Origin: Antedon mediterranea
Taxonomy: Eukaryota; Echinodermata; Crinoidea; Comatulida; Antedonidae
NCBI RefSeq assembly: GCF_964355755.1
Contig: NC_092671.1
Location: forward strand, 27,156,070-27,220,069
DNA: 64,000 bases
Direction of reading: 5' to 3'
Shown in pieces: positions 50,862 through 59,459 of this stretch; the stretch's first letter is position 1; each line of letters starts with the position of its first letter. The notes beneath the pieces were generated by a model. The model was given only the letters and a program-made list of their open reading frames with translations. It did not search any database and was not told where the DNA came from. The position numbers were made by a program, and so were the translations under genes.

Positions 50862-52722
50862 CCTTTAGTCTAGACTAATCTTCACCTTTAGTCTAGACTA
50901 ATCTTCACCTGCAGTCTAGACTAGTCTTCACCTGCAGTCTAGACTAATCTTCACCTGCAGTCTAGACTAATCTTCACCTGCAGTCTAGACTAATCTTCAC
51001 CTGCAGTCTAGACTAGTCTTCACCTGCAGTCTAGACTAATCTTCACCTGCAGTCTAGACTAATCTTCACCTGCAGTCTAGACTAATCTTCACCTGCAGTC
51101 TAGACTAATCTTCACCTGCAGTCTAGACTAATCTTCACCTGCAGTCTAGACTAGTCTTCACCTGCAGTCTAGACTAATCTTCACCTGCAGTCTAGACTAA
51201 TCTTCACCTGCAGTCTAGACTAATCTTCACCTGCAGTCTAGACTAATCTTCACCTGCAGTCTAGACTAATCTTCACCTGCAGTCTAGACTAATCTTCACC
51301 TGCAGTCTAGACTAATCTTCACCTGCAGTCTAGACTAGTCTTCACCTGCAGTCTAGACTAGTCTTCACCTGCAGTCTAGACTAATCTTCACCTGCAGTCT
51401 AGACTAATCTTCACCTGCAGTCTAGACTAGTCTTCACCTGCAGTCTAGACTAGTCTTCACCTGCAGTCTAGACTAGTCTTCACCTGCAGTCTAGACTAGT
51501 CTTCACCTGCAGTCTAGACTAATCTTCACCTGCAGTCTAGACTAATCTTCACCTGCAGTCTAGACTAATCTTCACCTGCAGTCTAGATTAATCTTCACCT
51601 GCAGTCTAGATTAATCTTCACCTGCAGTCTAGATTAGTCTTCACCTGCAGTCTAGACTAATCTTCACCTGCAGTCTAGACTAATCTTCACCTGCAGTCTA
51701 GACTAATCTTCACCTGCAGTCTAGACTAGTCTTCACCTGCAGTCTAGACTAGTCTTCGCCTGCAGTCTAGACTAGTCTTCGCCTGCAGTCTAGACTAGTC
51801 TTCGCCTGCAGTCTAGACTAGTCTTCGCCTGCAGTCTAGACTAGTCTTCGCCTGCAGTCTAGACTAGTCTTCGCCTGCAGTCTAGACTAGTCTTCGCCTG
51901 CAGTCTAGACTAGTCTTCGCCTGCAGTCTAGACTAGTCTTCGCCTGCAGTCTAGACTAGTCTTCGCCTGCAGTATAGACTAGTCTTCGCCTGCAGTATAG
52001 ACTAGTCTTCGCCTGCAGTATAGACTAGTCTTCGCCTGCAGTCTAGACTAGTCTTCGCCTGCAGTCTAGACTAGTCTTCGCCTGCAGTCTAGACTAGTCT
52101 TCGCCTGCAGTCTAGACTAGTCTTCGCCTGCAGTCTAGACTAGTCTTCGCCTGCAGTCTAGACTAGTCTTCGCCTGCAGTCTAGACTAGTCTTCGCCTGC
52201 AGTCTAGACTAGTCTTCGCCTGCAGTCTAGACTAGTCTTCGCCTGCAGTCTAGACTAGTCTTCGCCTGCAGTCTAGACTAGTCTTCGCCTGCAGTCTAGA
52301 CTAGTCTTCGCCTGCAGTCTAGACTAGTCTTCGCCTGCAGTCTAGACTAGTCTTCGCCTGCAGTCTAGACTAGTCTTCGCCTGCAGTCTAGACTAGTCTT
52401 CGCCTGCAGTCTAGACTAGTCTTCGCCTGCAGTCTAGACTAGTCTTCGCCTGCAGTCTAGACTAGTCTTCGCCTGCAGTCTAGACTAGTCTTCGCCTGCA
52501 GTCTAGACAAGTTTTCACCTGCAGTCTACACTAGTATTTCATTTATTTACCAGATGTTCAGCAGTCTAGACTGGTCTTCTTCTGCAGTCTAGACTAGTTT
52601 TTACCTGTAGTCTAGGCTAGTTTTTACCTGTAGTCTAGGCTAGTCTTTACTCCTCTTTACTCCCTACAGTCTAGATTAGTCTTCTCCTACAGTCTAGACT
52701 AGTCTTCACCTGCAGCCTAGAC
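50862..52722 (+). repeat. 23-bp minisatellite, about 80 units
   Basis: The unit is CTGCAGTCTAGACTA plus [AG]TCTTC[AG]CC. Each carries two palindromes, CTGCAG and AGTCTAGACT. Up to about 51750 nearly all units read TTCACCTGCAG; from 51753 to about 52507 units read TTCGCCTGCAG and are almost perfectly homogeneous. Three neighbouring units at 51970-52025 share AGTATAGACT. Edges (50862-50900, 52510-52722) are degenerate. The regular unit length with no unique spacers rules out a CRISPR array. Confidence 0.97.
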
Positions 52723-52955
52723 TTTCCAATATTAACATTAATTATCTATTTTTCTTGTACATATTTGACCAGTCCAATTTTTGGACTTTTATTTCAACAA
52801 AGACCTTTATTGCACCTTACATGTTATAATAATATAATACTGATGACCAATGATATAATATTTCTTTCATTTAATTTTTAACTAATTCATGTTGTTGCTG
52901 TAAATTTATAATTAATTGAGGCTGTATTTTTGATTGAAATTTTATAAAGAAGCTG

Positions 52956-53142
52956 ATTAAATAGTTAGGTAAATAATTAGAGAAGCAATACATTAAAGAA
53001 ATCAACGTTAAAATGTGTTTCTTTAAAATCTATTTTGACTTACTTAAAAATGATTTTTTTTTCTTGTCCTTTGTAACACTTTTTTCTTTGATAAAAGAAT
53101 TTGTATAGCAGAAATAAAGGTTGTATATATTCTTACAATAAA
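52956..53142 (+). terminator. Candidate poly(A) signals for neurabin
   Basis: ATTAAA at 52956 and 52992, then AATAAA at 53113-53118 and 53137-53142. These are the first canonical signals I see after the stop codon. If used, the 3'UTR is about 3 kb and includes the minisatellite. Confidence 0.4.
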
Positions 53143-54249
53143 CTTACGGTCACAAAAGATGTTTTTTAAGCTGTATGAATAATGTTACTAGCAATAGAGA
53201 GAGTAGTTGAAACGGTGATAGGGAATAAATTGTGGCTTCCGATAAATGTCCAGTTTTTACTACGTAAACAGGTACAAGTCTACCGTAATAATTAAAAAAA
53301 GATTGTAAATACTCGTGTAGGTTCTGTATACTTTATAATCTTATTGTTATTTGTATAACTATTTGTAATCAAGGAAACAAGATCACATTTTATATTTGTG
53401 TGTTTTGAAGAAGTAGTTTTTGGGCCAAAAGTTTGAAACTTTGTTTTGGTAGATTTTGTTTCAAGAGATGAATGTATAATGGGATTTATAAATTATTAAA
53501 AATAAAATAATTATACTTAAATATGCTCTGTCGGTAGTTCCATGGGGAACACTGTATTTATTCAATTGATTTTTTGATGCAACATTTTAGATAGTATGTG
53601 CATTGTGAGAAAGATGATAAAATGTTTTTTTTAAATTCTAAGACGCGTATATTTTCACATAATTGAGACCAAATAATTTAGATTGGGGATGCAGAATAAT
53701 GGAATGGATATGAGAGAATGAATTTTCATTTCTGTGATTAAGTGGTCTACATATTTTATCACCTTGAAATGGCTTTTCCCTTAACTGAATAACTGTTTTA
53801 TAAACTCAGTAATTTGTTTTTGTAACTGTCCATTTTGCCATAAATAATATTATGCATAGCAATATATTAGGAATTAAGTTTTGAAATTGTTAATAGGGAG
53901 TTTTTGATAGCAAATATGTATGATGAGAGGTCATAATGTCAATTAGCTTTTGTTGTTAATGAGGCTTAAAGACATTACTATAGCATGTACAATACGTGTG
54001 TGAAGGGTAGTGTTTTAAGGCTAACTATTCGGGCTACTGTAGATTAGTTATCACAAACTAAATGCTAATTGTAACATTTGAGTTCAAGCCTTCCATTTCA
54101 AATGGTTTTCTTACGTTTTGAATGGTGAATTTGTTTCTGTCTACAACCCAAAGAAAAATCTAAAAGAATTAGACATGAGCACTTACAAAATGACTGTGTA
54201 ATGACTGTGGCTTTTTCATCTTTTTGAAAACTCTCTAATAATGGTGGTT
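53143..54249. other. Downstream/intergenic sequence
   Basis: AT-rich; no coding frame or bounded repeat recognised. Confidence 0.5.
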
Positions 54250-54394
54250 TGCAACTGCCAATCAGATTATCAAGATTTTAACTGTACTCAAATTGATGTG
54301 ACCATTTTCAGGTAATTGAACCACTACAACACCTTCTGAGGTCCTTGATATAGCTTGTGCTGGTTTTACCAAATTCATCTGATTGGCAGTTGCA
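54250..54394. mobile_element. 145-bp MITE with 18-bp perfect TIR
   Basis: TGCAACTGCCAATCAGAT at the left is the exact reverse complement of ATCTGATTGGCAGTTGCA at the right. Confidence 0.8.
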
Positions 54395-54774
54395 CATTAT
54401 AGTTAATATACTTTATCATTGGTATAACTGTATAAACTTTTTATATCATACTTATTCCCAAAATATCATTAAGTGAAAATTAACTAAGGTATTTAATATT
54501 TGGATTTTAAACCTATATTTATATGTTACCGTTATAACTGGATTTCAACTGAACTAAAAGTCTCATAGATATGTAAGCGACACGGCAAGTTTCTCCCAAT
54601 TCTTCTACATCCAACCAGAGCCTGATTACAATTTCAGGTCGCTATTAAACAGTAAGCCATTTTCAGAATTGAGTTGGGTTAAAGTTTGGGTCATTCAAGT
54701 TCAATCTAGATATCTTAATACTGAGATATATATTGATTTTGTTATTTGATTTATTTACTTGCATTGCAGTTGAA

Positions 54775-55144
54775 GTCTAGACTAGTTTTCTCCTGCAGTC
54801 TAGACTAGTCTCCTCCTGCAGTCTAGACTAGTCTCCTCCTGCATTTAGACTAGTCTTCACCTGCATTTAGACTAGTCTTGACCAGCAGTCTAGACTAGTC
54901 TTCTCTTGTAGTCTAGACTAGTCTTCTCCTGCAGTCTAAACTAGTCTTCTCCTGCAGTCTAGACTAGTCTCCTCCTGCAGTCTAGACTAGTCTTCTCCTA
55001 CAGTATAGACTAGTCTTCACCTGCATTTAGACTAGTCTTGACCTGCAGTCTAGACTAGTCTTCTCCTGCAGTCTAGACTAGTCTTCTCCTGCAGTCTAGA
55101 CTGGTATTTACTACCTACAGTCTAGACAAACCTTCTGCAGTCTT
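54775..55144 (+). repeat. Second, diverged block of the 23-bp minisatellite
   Basis: About 16 units of AGTCTAGACTAGTCTTCTCC and variants, with shortened units (GCATTTAGACTAGTC) and TCTCCTCC changes. Separated from the main array by 2 kb of unique sequence. Confidence 0.92.
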
Positions 55145-55527
55145 TATATCCAATCTGTTTTGTTCTTTCTTAAGCTAAACTAACCAAACATTGCGCTTGC
55201 GGTGCGAATACTTTTATTTACATATCTGTCCTTCCATTCCATAGGATTCTGTATCAATATGTGAGTGAACCTAAATGGTTGAATAAAGGTCATTTTTGAG
55301 GGAATAAAATTAATATAATCGTGTCTGTTACTTACATTTTATTTGTTATTGTCATTGCAACAGGGAAATGTTTTTTATTTCGCCATATATTATATTACAA
55401 TTATCAATGCATATTACAATTTCCATAAATAATTATTAATCCATTTACTCATAATTTTCAATTATTATAATAGTTATGATATATAATTACCATAATTATT
55501 TAGCATTATCATAATTAACAATTTTAT
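55145..55527. other. AT-rich intergenic sequence
   Basis: Ends with ATTATTAATCCATTTACTCA and ATAATTTTCAAT, a block that recurs at about 57170-57216 on the other side of the next element. Confidence 0.5.
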
Positions 55528-57166
55528 TAGTTATCCGCATTCAGCGGATAACTCCTTGTAACTGTCTGTTTTTTTTTCTGTATTCTTCTTTCTTTCTGTC
55601 ATTTTTGTGCAGAGCGTATCTCTAAAACATGTAAACATAACATTTCATAACTTTGTCAACATATGGGCATTCACGGGAAGTTGTGCACCTCTTACTGTGA
55701 ATGACGTCAGAGTTGCGCAACGTGACTTACGCGCATTTTTACGTTTTTCGCGTATTTAATAGATCGAAAACAATTTAACAATTTCAAATGAAACTGACTG
55801 TGGAAAAAAAATGACATGTTTCACATGAAGTTACGCACACACGTGCGTTTAAAATTTCAAAATGCGAAAAATCAATTTCTAATCAACTTTCTACGCGTTT
55901 CATGTCATTTTAAGCATCTCAAAAATTCCCAGACGCGAGCAAATTTTTTACGCATGCGTGTGCACGTAGCGCAAAAAAACTTTTTTTCCGCGTGATTTAT
56001 GTTTTTCCAGCCTTTTCTAGTAATTTTACAAACTTTTAAACAATTTTGACCTAAAATCACGTCATACGGGCACGTAGAATTGGATAATTTTCGCGAGTTT
56101 TTGATGACAAATTTTGACGAATTTTTTAACAGTCGTAATTTCTAAACTGGACGGTCAACTTTTTGTGGATGACATATTCTTGAAGTTGATGAGTTGTAGA
56201 TATCGGATCATGTATTAATATGGCTAACCGGACATTGTGACGTCATCGTATGGCCACGCAAATATAAAATTTAGGATTTTTGTATCTTTCGTCATAGCTC
56301 ATCACATTTAATAGAGCGCATCTCTACTTATCCGTTTTCCATTTTCACCCCGATTTTGATATTGTCTAGGTCAATCAACTATCTTTCGCATGAGTTAAAA
56401 ATATTTTAATTTTTATTACGTCATCATGTCTAAAAACGTAAATAACGTGGGTCACTTATTTCATCTTTACAGTAAATTTCAATCTGTTATAGCTCGTCAG
56501 AATAAAAAGTGATAATCATGATTAAAACGTTTCCCAGAAGCTATTGGATTGTAGATACGAATTCATGTGAACATTTTTCCAATCCGACGTTGTGACGTCA
56601 TTATATGGCCAGTTGAATAAAAAAAGTCGTATTTTCATATTTTGCGCCATAGTTCATCACATTTAAAAGAGCGCGCATCTATATTTTACGTATCCAAATT
56701 TCTTCTTCACGTTAACATGTTGTTGCTGAGATAATATCCTTCCGAAATTGCTATCTTAGTTTTTCATTTTGATACCGTCGCCATGTTAAAAATTGGAATA
56801 AATGGCGGGTCCCGTAATTTCACCTATTCTATACTGTATGTAATATATGTATAAAGATTTTACTGGTTATACTGACTGTAACGGAATGGTATAGCCCAAA
56901 TCATTTATTTCCTACCTATTTCTATAATGTAGCAGGCCAAATAAGACTAGGTTCTGATTGGCTATTTTACTATTCGTGTAAAAACTACTCACTAAATTTT
57001 GGTAAACAACTTATCCAGGGACCTAGTAGGTCTCTGGCACTCTTCGTTTTGATATAAGGTAATAAATGCCATGATCTTTTTCTGTGTGCAATATTCCAAC
57101 GTATGACGTGCACGTGGCGCTTGTCGTGCGGATAACTAACTCGTCCAAGTGACGAGTTCAAATCTA
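55528..57166 (-). mobile_element. Hairpin-ended element, copy 4 (longest uninterrupted)
   Basis: Read on the minus strand it starts TAGATTTGAACTCGTC with a hairpin at 57138-57158 and ends GGAGTTATCCGC..GCGGATAACTAA with a hairpin at 55529-55553, preceded by AAAGAAAGAAGAATACAG. It includes TGACGTCA-type sites and GC-rich patches with no open frame. The motif AGTTATCCGC is near both ends. The copy gives the consensus that shows copy 2 is split. Confidence 0.7.
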
Positions 57167-57299
57167 ATTATTAATCCAATTACTCATAATTTTCAATATT
57201 ATAATAAATATCATTAATTACCATTATCATAACCATTTACCGTTACAATAATTACATCATTGTTATAATTATTACATCATAATAATTTATATTTAACAT

Positions 57300-57757
57300 T
57301 GTGCTGGCGTTTTTCTTTTTAAGTTATTCAATTCTAATATAATTAATACTGACAATTTATTTAATATTCGTAATCCACAACGTGTTACTCGTAGCTCTTC
57401 TTCTGTTGCTACTCTTTTTGATATTCGTCGCTGCAGAACTGAATCTTCTTTTCAATCCAATATCCCACGTGTTACCAGAATTTGGAATAATTTACCCGGT
57501 GAAATTCGCAATTTAGATATTTCTGTTAGTTCTTTTAAAACCAAATTATTAAATTTTCTCAATATTTATTTTTAAAATAATTTTGATATTAATAATGTGT
57601 GTAGTTGGTCGCTTTCTTGTAGATGCTTTAATTGTAGGACGTAATTGTTTATTTATTTATTTCTTTCTTTCTGTGCTCTGTTCTGGGTTGACCAACTAGC
57701 ATGTGTTTTTTTTTTATTGTTTATGGCAGAAAATTGAATAAATAAATAAATAAATAT
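57300..57757 (+). mobile_element. LINE (non-LTR retrotransposon) 3' end
   Basis: An open frame from about 57303 to TAA 57573-57575 encodes the end of a reverse-transcriptase protein: FNIRNPQRVTRSSSS, then RTESSFQSNIPRVTRIWNNL and PGEIRNLDISVSSFKTKLLN. The R.IWN.LP pattern is typical of Jockey/CR1-like C termini. The 3' tail ends in (AAAT)n at about 57733-57757. It is strongly 5'-truncated; only the last ~90 codons remain. Confidence 0.85.
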
Positions 57758-58399
57758 TTAGAAACTGTCATTATCAATTACCATTCTGTTGTTGATTGCC
57801 ATTGTTTGTTCTACCCTCTTTGTCATAAGTAATTAGACCTGTACTTTAATTACCATTACATAATACATATTAAATTATTACCATATTATCATATCACCAT
57901 TTTTGTTGATAATTATTTAATCAGAATTTCATTATAATTATAATAATAATCTTGTTAATAATTATGTAATAATAATTGACAGTTGGTGATATGGTATAAT
58001 CCAAATGTATCACCAACTAAATGTACGTACTTAACTTGATTTCTTGAATTAAAAAAATAGTAGAGAAAAATAGTAAGCAGGATGAACAAAAATAAACTTT
58101 ATTTAACTAACCAAATAAAACTAAATAGCTTATATGATTTAAGATAATTTATTTAAATTACATCTTTAATTTTCTTAACTTAAAGATGTAGGCTATTGTC
58201 CATTGAAACACAAAAAATGAATGAATGCTAATTAGGATTGTTTACAACTCATCGCGCGGTTTTGATCGAAAACTTTGACTGGAAGTCAAAGTTATTTTTT
58301 GAACAAAAAAACGTCTGTATTTCGGTTAAATTATTTTTTTTTCGACTAATTTTTGGCGAAAGTTAATAAATAAATAATTACATTAATTAATGAAAATAT
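57758..58399. other. AT-rich intergenic sequence
   Basis: ATTATTA-rich; nothing recognised. Confidence 0.5.
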
Positions 58400-58508
58400 G
58401 ATTTCCTCATCTTTATCGTTTCAAATTAATTAATTAAATTTCAGTATATCACCGGGCGGTTTAGAATTAATGTTCTTTCCCTAATGTGTTTATATATATA
58501 TATATATA
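58400..58508 (+). repeat. Direct repeat, left copy (about 110 bp)
   Basis: GATTTCCTCATCTTTATCGT through CACCGGGCGGTTT to CCTAATGTGTTTATATATA. The right copy at 58984-59094 differs at only a few positions (TTTAGAATT/TTTCGAATT, TCTTTCC/TCATTGC). A (TA)n run follows to 58516. Confidence 0.92.
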
Positions 58509-58521
58509 TATATATAATTCT

Positions 58522-58745
58522 GTGGCTGGATCTCATTGGAGATACAAAAAAAAAAGCGAAAAGCTAAATCAAAACGATAAAGTACCGTAAACAGCCAGAA
58601 AAGTTAGCAGAGCTTTCGGGCAACACTAGCCCTTCATCAGTGCAAGTGTTTCCCGAAAGCTCTGCTAACTTTTCTGGCTGTTTACTTTATCGTTTTGATT
58701 TAGCTTTTCGCTTTTTTGTTTGCATCTCCATTGAGATCCAGCCAC
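58522..58745. repeat. Long hairpin with about 95-bp arms
   Basis: Left arm 58522-58620 runs GTGGCTGGATCTCATTGGAG to GAGCTTTCGGG. Right arm 58652-58745 runs CCCGAAAGCTC to TGAGATCCAGCCAC. The 31-bp loop contains CACTAGCCCTTCATCAGTG. On the minus strand the loop and stem base give CTGATGA-A-GGGC..GCCC-GAAA, which resembles a hammerhead-ribozyme core; the rest of such a ribozyme is weak. Confidence 0.9.
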
Positions 58746-58892
58746 TGATACCCACAGCATTGTCATTTTTTCAGTAATTTTCCTTTGGATATGGTGCGCG
58801 TGTGTACAACTGAGGACTAGTGCTGTTCCGCCGTACCACGCCGAGAATGTTAAAGAGTCGCTATCCAATCGAGTTTGAACAATACCATGAAT

Positions 58893-58964
58893 GCCCCAGT
58901 GGTCTAATGGTTAGGACATCTGCATATCAAGCAGGCGGTCCGGGTTCGAGTCTCGGTTGGGGCG
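58893..58964 (+). tRNA. tRNA gene or tRNA-like pseudogene, Glu-like body, anticodon AUC
   Basis: Folds fully: 7-bp acceptor stem GCCCCAG/TTGGGGC, D stem GTCT/GGAC, anticodon stem TCTGC/GCAGG with loop ATATCAA, 4-nt variable loop, and T stem CCGGG/CTCGG with loop TTCGAGT. Discriminator is G (58964), and a T-run Pol III terminator starts at 58967. The body (GTGGTCTAATGGTTAGGA, GGTCCGGGTTCGA) resembles eukaryotic tRNA-Glu. The anticodon at 58926-58928 is ATC, which would read Asp codons, where Glu has YTC. It sits inside a repeat-bounded composite, so it may be an inactive copy. Confidence 0.75.
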
Positions 58965-58983
58965 ACTTTTTCTCATTCTCACA

Positions 58984-59094
58984 GATTTCCTCATCTTTAT
59001 CGTTTCAAATTAATTAATTAAATTTCAGTATATCACCGGGCGGTTTCGAATTAATGTTCATTGCCTAATGTGTTTATATATATATATCTAGCTA
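58984..59094 (+). repeat. Direct repeat, right copy (about 110 bp)
   Basis: Second copy of the 58400-58508 block, again ending in TGTTTATATATATA. The pair brackets the hairpin and tRNA. Confidence 0.92.
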
Positions 59095-59241
59095 TATGGT
59101 GTCCGTTAAAAGAGATTTAGATATGTTTCAAAGAAAATTCTTCATATTTACTTGCTTCTCATTTTGAAAAAAATGTATAGTGTTTAAACCTCTAAGCATT
59201 TCAATTCAGAAACCGCTGTATGTTGTTTTAGTCGAATCGGT

Positions 59242-59459
59242 TTATTCTCTCTGCATTGGTTGTCTGTATTCAAAGTCGAGTGATCTCTCCAGGGCACACA
59301 CCTTGTATGGGTAGGGTCCAAGAGTTGCTCCAAAAAAACCTTCAAGGTCCGGCGTAGGTTCTTCATCCGGGTACTTAAGTTTGAATCTGTGTAACAGGTG
59401 TGTGAAATAGATAAACAGTTCCATCACGGCTAGTTGTTCTCCAACACAATTCCGTCGCC
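59242..59459 (-). CDS. P450 exon 3 (haem-binding exon, stop)
   Basis: Phase 1 in (TGCTTTCAG|GG), TAA at 59242-59244. The haem loop RRNCVGEQLAVMELF is at its start. The tail is EYRQPMQRE. An AATAAA string overlaps the stop (about 59240-59245), too close to be the obvious poly(A) signal. Confidence 0.95.

Noticed and set aside
50862-52722. CRISPR-like regular repeats
   Set aside because: Units are contiguous 23-mers with no unique spacers and no cas genes; it is a eukaryotic minisatellite.
54775-55144. Part of the main minisatellite array
   Set aside because: Separated by 2 kb of unique sequence and a MITE, with shortened and diverged units; listed as a separate block.
58820-59017. 65-residue plus-strand frame
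   Set aside because: Runs straight through the tRNA gene and the direct repeat; not protein-coding.
59240-59245. AATAAA as the P450 poly(A) signal
   Set aside because: It overlaps the stop codon itself, leaving no 3'UTR; a functional signal is probably further downstream on the minus strand.
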